Shown here: positions 6,320 to 14,515 of the stretch, in pieces
Numbering within the stretch: the stretch's first letter is position 1
Layout of the letters: each line of letters opens with the position of its first letter
Source: a bacterium
GTDB taxonomy: Bacteria > CG2-30-53-67 > CG2-30-70-394
Assembly: GCA_024278555.1 (NCBI GenBank)
Contig: JAJRSX010000182.1
Location: 1-16,011, forward strand
Length of the DNA stretch: 16,011 nt
Reading direction: 5' to 3'
Translations under genes and position numbers: made by a program
The notes under the pieces: generated by a model
Databases searched by the model: none
What the model was told of the DNA's origin: nothing
Seen by the model: only the letters and a program-made list of their open reading frames with translations

Positions 6320-7678
6320 GTGAGCGACACCGACTGTGACTGCATCGTCCTCGGCGCCGGCGCCGTGGGGTTGGCGTGCGCCTCGGTCCTCGCGGCGCGC
6401 GGCGTCGACGTGCAGGTGCTCGACCCGCGGCCGGCCGCCGGCGGCGTCATGCAGAGCGAGCGGGTCGACGGCTATCTGCTGGAGCGCGGCCCCAACTCGA
6501 CCCTCAACACCTCGGTGCGGGTCGAGCGGTGGCTCGCCGAGCTCGGGGTCGCCGAGGCGCGCCGCTTCGGGCCGCAGGCGGCATCGAAGCGGTTCATCCT
6601 CCGTGGCGGCCGCCTCCGCGCCCTGCCCACCTCCGCCGCCGCCTTCCTCCGCACCCCGGCGTGGTCGCTCAAGGGCAAGCTGCGGCTGATGGCCGAGCCG
6701 CTCATCCCCAGGCGGCGCGCCACCACCGAGGAGTGCCTGGCCGACTTCGTCCGCCGGCGGCTGGGGCAAGAGGGGCTCGACTACGCCCTCGACCCCTTCG
6801 TCTCCGGGGTCTACGCGGGCGACCCGGCGCGCATCGCCATCGACGCCGCCTTCCCGATGATGGTCGACTTCGAGCGCGACCACGGCTCCCTGGTCATCGG
6901 CATGATCCGCACCGCCAAGGCGCGCAAGGCCGACCCCGACCGCCCCGCCGACCGCACCCTCTACGCCTTCGCCGAGGGGATGCAGCAGCCCATGGTGGCC
7001 GCCGCCACCCGCCTCGGCGACCGCCTCCACCTCGGGGTGCGGGCGCGTCAGGTGGTGGCCGACGGCGACCACCTGCGGGTCGAGTCGGACGGCCTCACCC
7101 TCACCGCCCGCCGGGTAGTCTGCGCCACCCCCGCCTACGCCGCCGCCGAGCTCCTGGCGCCCCTGTCGCCGGAGGCCGGGCGGCTCCTGGGGGAGATCGA
7201 GCACAACCCGGTGGCGCAGGTCTACCTCGGCTACCGGCGCGAACAGGTGGGCCACCCCCTGGACGGCTTCGGGGCGCTCTTCCCGTCGAAGGAGGGGAAG
7301 CTCACCCTCGGCTCCCTCTGGTCCTCGACCCTCTTCCCGAACCGCGCGCCAAAGGGGCACATCCTGCTGACGAACTTCGCCGGCGGCGCCCGCCGCGCGG
7401 AGATCCGCGACATGGACCCGGTGGAGATCCGCAACCAGGTGGTCGAGGAGCTCGCCCCCCTGATGGATCTCCACGGCGAGCCCGCCTTCGCCGAGGTGCA
7501 GGTGCTCCCCCGCGCCATCCCCCACTACACCCTCGGCCACACCGCCCGCATCCGGGCCATCGAGCAGGCCCTCGCCGCCACCCCGGCGCTGCACCTCACC
7601 GGCAACTACCTCCTCGGCATCTCGGTCTCCGACTGCTGGAAGCGCGGCCTGCTGCTGGGCGACGCGCTGGCGGGGTGA
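6320..7678 (+). CDS. hemG: Oxygen-dependent-type protoporphyrinogen oxidase (HemG/HemY family)
   Basis: This FAD enzyme oxidises protoporphyrinogen IX to protoporphyrin IX, the penultimate haem step, usually as a membrane-associated protein. The FAD-binding Rossmann motif VLGAGAVGLACASVLA is at the N-terminus, with LDPRPAAGGVMQSE and GYLLERGPNS next. PPO features follow: YALDPFVSGVYAGDP in the middle, LTLGSLWSSTLFPNRAP, and the C-terminal LTGNYLLGISVSDCWKRG. At 452 residues it matches the family. The start is uncertain. GTG at 6320 leaves a normal short lead before the Rossmann motif. GTG at 6287 would add 11 residues encoded by the spacer repeat. Neither has a good ribosome-binding site, so coupling to upstream translation is possible. 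Other amine-oxidase-family members are a weaker alternative. Confidence 0.9.
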   Translation: MSDTDCDCIVLGAGAVGLACASVLAARGVDVQVLDPRPAAGGVMQSERVDGYLLERGPNSTLNTSVRVERWLAELGVAEARRFGPQAASKRFILRGGRLRALPTSAAAFLRTPAWSLKGKLRLMAEPLIPRRRATTEECLADFVRRRLGQEGLDYALDPFVSGVYAGDPARIAIDAAFPMMVDFERDHGSLVIGMIRTAKARKADPDRPADRTLYAFAEGMQQPMVAAATRLGDRLHLGVRARQVVADGDHLRVESDGLTLTARRVVCATPAYAAAELLAPLSPEAGRLLGEIEHNPVAQVYLGYRREQVGHPLDGFGALFPSKEGKLTLGSLWSSTLFPNRAPKGHILLTNFAGGARRAEIRDMDPVEIRNQVVEELAPLMDLHGEPAFAEVQVLPRAIPHYTLGHTARIRAIEQALAATPALHLTGNYLLGISVSDCWKRGLLLGDALAG

Positions 7679-7748
7679 GGTCGGCAAGGCGCGATCCGCG
7701 TGCGCCGGCCATTGACCGCGGCCGCACCGGTGCCGCACAAAGTCCGCC

Positions 7749-10700
7749 GTGGCCTTTCTCGCCGATCTTCACGTCCATTCACGCTTTTCCCGTGCCACCA
7801 GCCGGTCGCTCGACCTGCCCCACCTCGCCATCTGGGCGGCGAAGAAGGGGATCGCGGTGGTCGGCACCGGCGATATCACCCACCCGGGGTGGCGCCAGGA
7901 GGCGCGCGAGCAGCTCCTGCCGGCCGGCGGCGGCCTCTTTCGCCTGCTCCCCGAGGGGGAGCGGGAGGTGGCCCAGCGGGTGCCGGCGGCGTGCCGGCGC
8001 ACGGTGCGCTTCATGCTCACCGGGGAGATCTCGACGATCTACAAGAAGGGCGAGCGGACCCGCAAGGTCCACCACCTTGTCTTGCTGCCCGGCTTTGCCG
8101 AGGCGGAGCGGCTCGCCGCGCGGCTTGAGCGGATCGGCAACCTCCACTCCGACGGCCGGCCGATCCTCGGGCTGGACTCGCGTGACCTCCTGGAGATCTG
8201 CCTGGAGGCGGGCGAGGGGGTGACCCTGATCCCGGCCCATATCTGGACACCGTGGTTCTCGGCCCTCGGGTCGCGCTCCGGCTTCGACGCCATCGACGCC
8301 TGCTACGGCGATTTGGCGCCGCATATCTTCGCGGTGGAGACGGGGCTCTCCGCCGACCCGCCCATGTGCTGGCGGGTCTCGGCCCTGGACCGCTACCGCC
8401 TGGTCTCCCACTCCGACGCCCACTCCCCCGACCGCCTCGGGCGGGAGGCGTCGCGCTACCACACCGGGCGCGACTTCTTCGCCATGCGCCGCGCCCTGGA
8501 GACCGGCGCCGGCTACGGCGGCACGGTGGAGCTCTTCCCGGAGGAGGGGAAGTACCACCTCGACGGCCACCGCGCCTGCAAGCAGCGCCTCACCCCGGAG
8601 GAGACCCGCACCGCCGACGGCCTCTGCCCGGTGTGCTGCAAGGGGGTGACGGTGGGGGTCCTGAACCGGGTGGAGCAGCTCGCCGACCGGCCGGCGGGGG
8701 TGCGGCCCGGGGTCGCCGCCCCCTTCACCTCCCTCGTGCCCCTACCCGAGCTCCTCGCCGAGATCGCCGGGGTCGGGCCGCGGACGAAGCGGGTGGCAGC
8801 GGAGTACGAGGGGCTGCTGGACCGCCTCGGGCCGGAGATCACCATCCTGGAGGCGCTGCCGGTGGAGGAGATCCGTCTGGCGAGCTCGCCGCTCCTGGCG
8901 GAGTCGATCGCCCGCCTGCGCGGCGGCAAGGTGGTGCGGGAGGCGGGCTTTGACGGCGAGTACGGCCGCGTCCACCTCTTCGAGCCGGGGGAGCTGGCCC
9001 GCGCGATCCACGTCGCCTCTCTCTTCCCCGACCTGACCGCCGAGGAGCCGCCCGCGCCCCGCGCCGCCCCCTCACCGTCCCCCGCCCCCGTGCCGTCCCC
9101 CGCCCCACCCGGACCGGCGGAGCGGCCGAAGCCCGCGCCATCGCCGACCCCCGGCGCGATGCACGAAAGCGCGATCGCCGACCTCGACCCGGAGCAGGCG
9201 GCGGCGGTGGGCCACACGACCGGGCCGCTGCTCTTGATCGCCGGTCCGGGGAGCGGCAAGACGCGCACCGTCACCCACCGCATCGCCGCCCTGATCCGCG
9301 ACCACCAGGTACCACCGGAGGGGTGTCTGGCCCTCACCTTCACCCGCCGCGCCGCCGCCGAGCTCGGCGAGCGGCTCGCCGCACTCCTCGGGGAGGGGGC
9401 GGAGGCGGTCACGGTGACCACCTTCCACGGCCTCGGCCGCCGCATCCTGCGCGCCCACGCCGCCGACCTCGGCCTCGACCCGGCGGTGGTCGTCGCCCCG
9501 GAGGAGGAGCGCGCCGCCTGGCTGGCGGCGGCACTCTCCGTCTCCGAGCGACGGGCGGCGCGGTGGCTCGGGGCGATCTCCCTGCACAAGCGGCGCGGTA
9601 GTTGCCCGGAGACGGGCGGTGAGCTCGCCACCGCCTTTTCCGCCTACGAGCGGGTCTTGGCCGACCACCGAGCCGTCGACCTCGACGACCTGGTGGCGCG
9701 ACCGGTGGCGCTCCTCGAATCGAGCCCCGAGCTCGCCGGGGCGTGGGCGTCGCGCTACCCGTGGATCTCGGTGGACGAGTACCAGGACGTCGACCCCCTC
9801 CAGTACCGCCTGTTGCGCCTCCTCGCCCCGGGGGAGGCGAACCTGTGCGCGGTCGGCGACCCGGACCAGGCGATCTACGCCTTCCGCGGCGCCGACGTGG
9901 GGTTTTTCCTCCGCTTCCAAGAGGACTACCCGACCACGAAGGTCGTGGAGCTGGGGCGCAACTACCGCTCCACCGCCACCATCGTGGAGGCGGCCGGGGC
10001 GGCGATCGCGCCGACAAGCCTGGCCCCGGGGCGACGGCTGGAGGCGATGGCCGCGGGCGGCGAGGCGATCACCCTCCACGCCGCCCCCACCGAGCAGGCG
10101 GAGGCGGAGCAGGTGGTGGCGACCATCGAGCAGCTCCTCGGCGGCCACACCTTCTTTTCCCTGGACAGCGGCCGCGCCGACGGCGTGGCGACCGGCTACG
10201 GCCTCTCCGACATCGCCATCCTCTACCGCACCGAGGCGCAGGCCCCACCCCTGGCCGAGGCCCTGGCGCGCGCCGGAATCCCCTTCCAGCACCGTACCCA
10301 CCGGCCGTTGGTCGGCCGCCCCGGGGTGGCGCCGCTGGTGGCGGCGGCGGCCACCGAGGAGGGGGCCACCGTGGTCGCCCGCCTGCGCGCGGCCGCTCGC
10401 CGCCTCGGGGCCGAGGCGGCGAGCGGCCTCACCCTCCTCCTGCCCCTGGCGAGCGTGTGCGACGACGATTTTGTCCGCTTCACCGACGCCCTGCCGGTGG
10501 CCACCGAGATGGCCGCCTGGGAGCCGGGCGCCGCCGCCGTCTCCCTGCTCACCCTCCACGCCGCCAAGGGGTTGGAGTTTCCGGTGGTCTTTTTGGTCGG
10601 GTGCGAGGAGGGGCTCCTGCCCCTTCGCCGGGGGCGCGGGGTGGTGGACGAGGCGGAGGAGCGGCGCCTCTTCTTCGTCGGCCTCACCCGGGCCCAGGAG

Positions 10701-10863
10701 CGGCTGATCCTCAGCCGGGCGAAGATGCGCGCCCACCACGGCCGCCCCACCCCCGCCTCCCCCTCCCCCTTCCTCGCCGACCTCCCCCCCCCGCCTCCTC
10801 ACCCACCACGCCCCCCGCCCGCCGCGACCGCGGCAGGCACAGATGGCGCTCGACCTCGGGTAG
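7749..10863 (+). CDS. EndoQ-like PHP endonuclease fused to a UvrD/Rep helicase, with a probable frameshift near the end
   Basis: This gene encodes a fusion of about 1,037 residues. Residues 1-430 resemble endonuclease Q, which nicks DNA 5' of deaminated bases. The PHP metal residues begin DLHVH (D6, H8, H10) and GTGDITHP (D42, H45), and SHSDAH follows. A zinc-ribbon Cys set (HRACKQRL, LCPVCC) and a helix-hairpin-helix-like AEIAGVGPRTK come next. A Pro/Ala/Ser linker (about 430-475) leads to an SF1 helicase: Walker A GPGSGKT (500-505 region), VDEYQDVD (675-682), GDPDQAIYAFRGA, LGRNYRS, LHAAKGLEFPVVF and FFVGLTRAQERL. The GTG start has no strong ribosome-binding site. Read strictly, the frame runs on to 11077 through poly-Pro and across modB. 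Dropping one C of the C9 run at 10784-10792 gives a natural end, QMALDLG plus TAG at 10861-10863, typical of UvrD proteins. It likely acts in repair of deaminated DNA. Confidence 0.88.
10784..10792 (+). repeat. C9 homopolymer tract within the helicase C-terminus
   Basis: Nine Cs in a row follow GACCT. With eight, the downstream reading is DLPPRLLTHHAPRPPRPRQA followed by QMALDLG and a stop. With nine, it becomes Pro-rich junk antisense to modB. The tract is a phase-variation or sequencing-error hotspot. Confidence 0.85.
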
Positions 10864-10905
10864 ATCTCAACGCTAAGAGACAAGGGTGCAGTTGGATCCG
10901 AGCCT

Positions 10906-11697
10906 TCACTCCGCCCGCCCCGCCACCGCCCGCAGGAGGAGGAGGACCGCCGCGGCCGCCGCCACCAGGAGGAGGGCCAGGCGGGCGGCGACCGCCAAGT
11001 GGCCTGACTCGAGGGCGATGTAGAGGCCGGTGGCCACGGTCTCGGTGCGGCCCGGCAGGGTCCCGGCGACGGTGACCGTGGCGCCGAACTCGCCCAGCGC
11101 CCGGGCGAAGGCGAGGACCGCCGCCGCCAGGAGCCCCGGCCGGGCCAGGGGCAGGGTGACGCGCCAGAGGATCTTCCACCGTGAGGCGCCGTGGAGCTCG
11201 GCGAGGCGCTCGAGCCGCGGGTCGACGCCCACGAAGGCGGCCTCGGCGCTACGCACCACCAGGGCGACCACCACGGTGAACTGCGCCGCCACCACCCCGG
11301 GGAAGGCGAAGAGGAGCCCCACCCCCCCCTCCAGCCAGCTCCCCGGCGGGGCGCGCAGGGCGAGGAGGATGGCGGTCCCCACCGCCACCGGGGACAGCAT
11401 GGTGGGGAGGTCGAGGAGGGTGGTGACCAGGCGGCGGCCGGCCATGCGGGTGCGGGCCAGCCAGAGGGCGGTGGGGACGCCGACGACGAGGGCTAGGAGG
11501 GTGGCGCAGAGGGCGGCGGCGAGGCTGATGCCGAGAAGCGGCAGGAGGTGGAGGGGCGCCTCCGCCGGCGTCGCGGCGAGGCGCGCCAGGGCGAGGAGCA
11601 GCAAGAGGAGGTAGGCGACGAGGGCCGCGGCGGTGGTCGCCGCCCGCGCGCCCCCCACCACCCCCGGCGGCGCCGCATCCACCCCCTTGCCCCTCAC
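10906..11697 (-). CDS. modB: Molybdate ABC transporter permease ModB
   Basis: This 263-residue inner-membrane permease of the ModABC importer has about six hydrophobic segments, beginning ALVAYLLLLLLALARLA near residue 25. The MetI-type core has LGISLAAALCATLLALVVGV, RTRMAGRRLVTTLLDLPTML and SPVAVGTAILL. The cytoplasmic EAA loop, which docks to the ATPase, reads ELHGASRWKILWRVTLPLAR and continues into ALGEFGATVTVAG, a ModB hallmark. The GTG at 11697 overlaps the modA stop as GTGA, with GGAGG about 10 nt upstream, so translation is coupled. It is the last gene of the operon. The ATPase ModC, normally next, is not here, since the next gene is convergent and begins 42 bp away. Tungstate as substrate cannot be excluded. 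Confidence 0.92.
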   Translation of the reverse strand: MRGKGVDAAPPGVVGGARAATTAAALVAYLLLLLLALARLAATPAEAPLHLLPLLGISLAAALCATLLALVVGVPTALWLARTRMAGRRLVTTLLDLPTMLSPVAVGTAILLALRAPPGSWLEGGVGLLFAFPGVVAAQFTVVVALVVRSAEAAFVGVDPRLERLAELHGASRWKILWRVTLPLARPGLLAAAVLAFARALGEFGATVTVAGTLPGRTETVATGLYIALESGHLAVAARLALLLVAAAAAVLLLLRAVAGRAE

Positions 11698-12497
11698 CGC
11701 CCCACCCCCTCCGGCGGCTCGGTGCGGTAGCCGTGGCGCCGCCAGATCGCCCGGCCCGCGGGCGAGGCGAGCCAGGCGAGAACCCGGCGTGCCGCCGCCG
11801 GGTGGCGGGCAAAGGTCGTCACCCCCCCGGGGATCGTCGCCACCCCGGGGATCAACGCCGGGTCCACCGGGACCGCCTCGACCCGCTCCGGGAACCAGGC
11901 GGCGAAGACCCGCCAGCCGAGGATCGCGTCGACGCTGCCGGTGGCGAGGAGGTTGGCCACCGCCGCACACGACGGGGCGCGGCCGGCACGCGCCGCCACC
12001 GCCCCCTGCAGGTGGGCACGGGCCAGGAGCCGCCGGCCGTAGTCGCCCACGCAGACGGTGCGCGGCTCGCCGAGGGCGACCTTCACGTCGTCCCGCAGGA
12101 GATCGCGCGGGGTACGGATCCCCTTCGGGTTGCCCTTGGCCACCAGCAACGCCGGTACCAGGTAGGCGAAGTCAACGCGGGTCGCCGGGTCCACCACGCC
12201 GCGGCTGATCGCCCGCTCCAGGTAGTCGTGGCTCCCCGGGAGGTAGATGTCCCCCCGGTGGGTGAGACGGAGCTGCGCCAGCAGCGCCCCCGAGGCGCCG
12301 AGGTTGGGGAGCACCTTGATCCCGAGCGCCCGTTGGATCTCTGGAATCGCCTCCTCGATCACCGGCGTCGAGGCGGCGCCGGCGAAGAGGAGCACCTCCT
12401 CCCCCGCCATCGCCGGCCGCGACACGACGACCACGAAAACCGCCGCGATTAGCCACGGAATCCACGGAAGGACACGGAAAGATCGTGAGCGCTTCAT
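11694..12497 (-). CDS. modA: Molybdate-binding periplasmic protein ModA
   Basis: This 267-residue solute-binding protein delivers molybdate to ModB. The signal peptide is MKRSRSFRVLPWIPWLIAAV continuing to a cleavage site after PAMA (about residue 30). The mature part starts EEVLLFAGAASTPVIEEA and has NLGASGALLAQL, GDIYLPGSHDYLE, LLVAKGNPKGI, LGEPRTVCVGDYGR and WRVFAAW, all consistent with ModA/WtpA folds. The ATG at 12497 has AAGGA (12502-12506) at 4-5 nt. An imperfect inverted repeat supplies both that site and residues about 6-16 of the signal peptide. The end overlaps modB by GTGA. There is a 65-nt gap to the MOSC-MogA gene, filled by the other repeat arm. Tungstate could also be bound. 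Confidence 0.9.
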   Translation of the reverse strand: MKRSRSFRVLPWIPWLIAAVFVVVVSRPAMAGEEVLLFAGAASTPVIEEAIPEIQRALGIKVLPNLGASGALLAQLRLTHRGDIYLPGSHDYLERAISRGVVDPATRVDFAYLVPALLVAKGNPKGIRTPRDLLRDDVKVALGEPRTVCVGDYGRRLLARAHLQGAVAARAGRAPSCAAVANLLATGSVDAILGWRVFAAWFPERVEAVPVDPALIPGVATIPGGVTTFARHPAAARRVLAWLASPAGRAIWRRHGYRTEPPEGVGR

Positions 12498-12536
12498 CGG
12501 ATCCTTTCCGTGTCTTTCCGTGGATTCCGTGGCTAA
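12449..12536. repeat. 33-bp inverted repeat spanning the modA start
   Basis: The arms are 12449-12481 and 12504-12536. They match at 32 of 33 positions and are built on CCACGGAATCCACGG and GACACGGAAAG submotifs. The 22-nt loop holds the modA start codon (12495-12497), and the ribosome-binding site straddles the inner edge of one arm. In the mRNA this would be a long stable hairpin. The other arm encodes part of the modA signal peptide. Confidence 0.9.
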
Positions 12537-12562
12537 TTTCTCATTCTCCAAGCCCCCCGTGG

Positions 12563-13561
12563 CTACCGCACCACCACCTTCAACGGCTGCGCCTCGGGCT
12601 TGGCCGTTGCGACCTGCTTGCGGCGCGGGTCGTCGGCGTGGGCGGTGTGGCCGCGCAGGAGCCGCACAGCGTGGGGCAGGGTGTCGAGGATGGCGGTAAG
12701 GTTCTCGGTGGCCGCCCGCTCGCTGCCGGGGAGGTTGACGATGAGGGTGGTGCGGCGGATCCCGGCCACCGCCCGCGAGAGCCATGCGTGGGAGGTGATC
12801 TCGGCGGAGGCGGCGCGCATCCGCTCGGCGAGCCCCGGCACCTGGCGGTCAATCACCGCGAGGGTGGCCTCGGGGGTGACATCGCGCGGCCCGCAGCCGG
12901 TGCCGCCGCAGGTGAGGACCAGGTCGATGCCGCGGTCCGCGAGCCCTTTGAGGGAGTGCTCGAGGGTCTCCTGCTTGTCCGGCAGAATGCGGGTGACGGC
13001 CACGTGGGCGTCGAGTCGCGCCTCCGCCAGGCGCGCCACCGCCGGTCCGGCGGTGTCGGTCGCCTCGCCGCGGGAGCAGGTGTCGGAGCAGGTGACCACC
13101 GCCACCTGGATCCGGTCGCGCTCCACCAGCTCGACGACCCGCACCGCGGTGGCCGCCGCCGCCTCGCCGCCCTTGAGGACGCGGCCGAAGACCCCGAGGC
13201 GCGGCATGATGCAGTCGCCGGTGCGGTAGTAGATGGCGCACCGGTCGTGACACACCTTGCCGATCTGGGTGATCTCGATCTCCGCCTCGCCGATCGCCAG
13301 GCGCGAGCCGATCCCGACCCGCGCCAGCTCCAGCCCGGCGACCACGATGTTCTCGCCGAAGGCGCCCGGCTCCAGCTCCAGCCCCAGGGCGCGCTGGTCG
13401 TCGATGTCGGCCTCCAGCAGGAGGCTCACCTGCCGATGGCCGGGGCCGGCGTGGGCGTCACCCTCGACCCCGTGGGCCTCCTGCAGGCGAATCCGCTCCA
13501 CCGGGCGCTTCACCATCCCCTTCTTCTTCGAGGTGCAGACAAAACGGACGGTGCCGGTCAT
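12563..13561 (-). CDS. MOSC domain fused to a MogA/MoaB-type molybdopterin adenylyltransferase
   Basis: This 332-residue fusion has a MOSC domain at residues about 1-140 (VEGDAHAGPGHRQVSLL; GAFGENIVVAGLEL; IGKVCHDRCAIYYRTGDC with the family Cys pair; MPRLGVFGRVLKGG). The MogA/MoaB domain follows at about 150-310: VAVVTCSDTCSRGEATDTAG, LTCGGTGCGPRDVTPEAT, LIVNLPGSERAATENL. The second domain activates molybdopterin with ATP for MoeA. MOSC domains bind or handle the cofactor or its sulfur. The ATG at 13561 has AAGGAG (13568-13573) at 6 nt. Domain fusions of this type are known in proteobacteria. It lies between moaC (474 nt of repeats away) and modA. Cysteines in the GxGxTxxGP loop (GGTGCGP) look normal. 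Confidence 0.92.
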   Translation of the reverse strand: MTGTVRFVCTSKKKGMVKRPVERIRLQEAHGVEGDAHAGPGHRQVSLLLEADIDDQRALGLELEPGAFGENIVVAGLELARVGIGSRLAIGEAEIEITQIGKVCHDRCAIYYRTGDCIMPRLGVFGRVLKGGEAAAATAVRVVELVERDRIQVAVVTCSDTCSRGEATDTAGPAVARLAEARLDAHVAVTRILPDKQETLEHSLKGLADRGIDLVLTCGGTGCGPRDVTPEATLAVIDRQVPGLAERMRAASAEITSHAWLSRAVAGIRRTTLIVNLPGSERAATENLTAILDTLPHAVRLLRGHTAHADDPRRKQVATAKPEAQPLKVVVR

Positions 13562-13618
13562 GGGAGGCTCCTTGTGGAAGGTTCGAAAAGCTGGCGGGTG
13601 GGTGCGCGATCCGGTCTT

Positions 13619-14002
13619 TCAACGCAAAGGCGCCAGGCCGCCGGAGCGCGAAGGGCGCGATGAGGGGCCGCGGGGGTCTCGGGCAGACCACCGGCGGGGC
13701 GGCGACTCCTGGAAGGGGGATTCACCACAGAGACACAGAGGGCACGGAGAACTTCATAGGTAAACATTTCTTGATCAACACATGCCCGAACACCGCCTAC
13801 AGAGGGGGTGACGCAACCAGGGCTCACGTTGCCGTGCACACGTTTGATGAGACGAGTCCCTTCCGATGCAGTCCTCTGTGCTCTCTGTGTCTCTGTAGTG
13901 AAATCACCTTCCAGGCATCCTGCGTAACCCCGCGTTGGCACCGGCGACACCCGGGCCTGTTTCTTCGCCCTTTGCGCCCCGGCGCCTTTGCGCCTCTGCG
14001 TT
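13619..14002. repeat. Large nested inverted-repeat element between moaC and the MOSC-MogA gene
   Basis: The outer arms match as CAACGCA...AAGGCGCC (13620-13634 against 13981-14002), then GCGCGAAGGGCG-like stretches. The inner arms are strongest: about 45 bp from CCTGGAAGG through ATTCACCACAGAGACACAGA to GGAGAAC (13709-13752) against the complement of 13871-13914, with about seven differences. The central loop, about 13753-13870, is less GC-rich and has no gene. No transposase or clear target duplication is seen. The element accounts for the 474-nt gap (13562-14035). Confidence 0.75.
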
Positions 14003-14035
14003 GCGCTGTTCACGGCGGTTGCGTCCGTGTCTGCG

Positions 14036-14515
14036 TCACCCCGCGTCGGCCGCCCGGTAGTCGCCGGAGCGGCCGCCGGACTTGGCGACCAGGTGGAGGT
14101 TGTCCAGGTGCATCTCCTTGGAGAGCGCCTTGAGCATGTCGTAGAGGGTGAGGCCGGCCACCGCGCAGGCGGTGAGGGCCTCCATCTCCACCCCGGTAGG
14201 CGAGCGGGTGGCGGCGGACGCCTCGATCTCGATCCGGTCGGAGGCCGGGGTGAAGTCGACCTCCACGTGGTCGAGGGGCAGGGGGTGGCAGAGGGGGATG
14301 AGGTCCGAGGTCCGCTTCGCCCCGAGGATCGCGGCGATCCGGGCGGTCTCGTAGACGTTCCCCTTGGGCGTCTCCCCCGCCTCGATCGCGGCCACCACCC
14401 GCGCCCCCACCACCAGGGTGGCGCGGGCCACGGCGCGGCGCCGGGTCGGCTGCTTGTCGCCCACGTCCACCATCCGGGCGTGGCCTTCATCGTCGATGTG
14501 GGTGAGGTCGGTCAT
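14036..14515 (-). CDS. moaC: Cyclic pyranopterin monophosphate synthase MoaC
   Basis: MoaC works with MoaA to turn 3',8-cyclo-GTP into cyclic pyranopterin monophosphate, the first isolated cofactor intermediate. It is a cytoplasmic hexamer. The 159 residues match the family. MVDVGDKQPTRRRAVARA is at residues 15-32, KGNVYETARIAAILGAKRTS follows, then DLIPLCHPLPLDHVEVDF, and GVEMEALTACAVAGLTLYDM with the active-site Asp-Met-Leu-Lys, ending KSGGRSGDYRA. The ATG at 14515 overlaps the moeA stop as ATGA, with GAGG 6 nt upstream, so the longer frame from 14824 is rejected. It is co-transcribed with moaA and moeA. After it the operon is interrupted by the nested inverted repeat. Confidence 0.96.
   Translation of the reverse strand: MTDLTHIDDEGHARMVDVGDKQPTRRRAVARATLVVGARVVAAIEAGETPKGNVYETARIAAILGAKRTSDLIPLCHPLPLDHVEVDFTPASDRIEIEASAATRSPTGVEMEALTACAVAGLTLYDMLKALSKEMHLDNLHLVAKSGGRSGDYRAADAG

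Noticed and set aside
5957-7738. Long minus-strand open frame (593 codons) opposite hemE and the oxidase
   Set aside because: It is a GC-driven shadow of hemE and the oxidase; its translation is low-complexity and Gly/Val/Glu-rich with no domain.
9072-10883. Long minus-strand open frame (603 codons) opposite the helicase
   Set aside because: It is an antisense shadow; the plus strand has all SF1 helicase motifs in order.
10864-11075. Pro-rich C-terminal tail of the nuclease-helicase as a real domain
   Set aside because: It is antisense to modB and arises after the C9 run. The alternative frame ends in a UvrD-like tail at 10863.
12485-13663. Plus-strand open frame (392 codons) across the modA repeat and MOSC-MogA gene
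   Set aside because: It is antisense to a well-supported two-domain gene, and its start simply translates the repeat arm.
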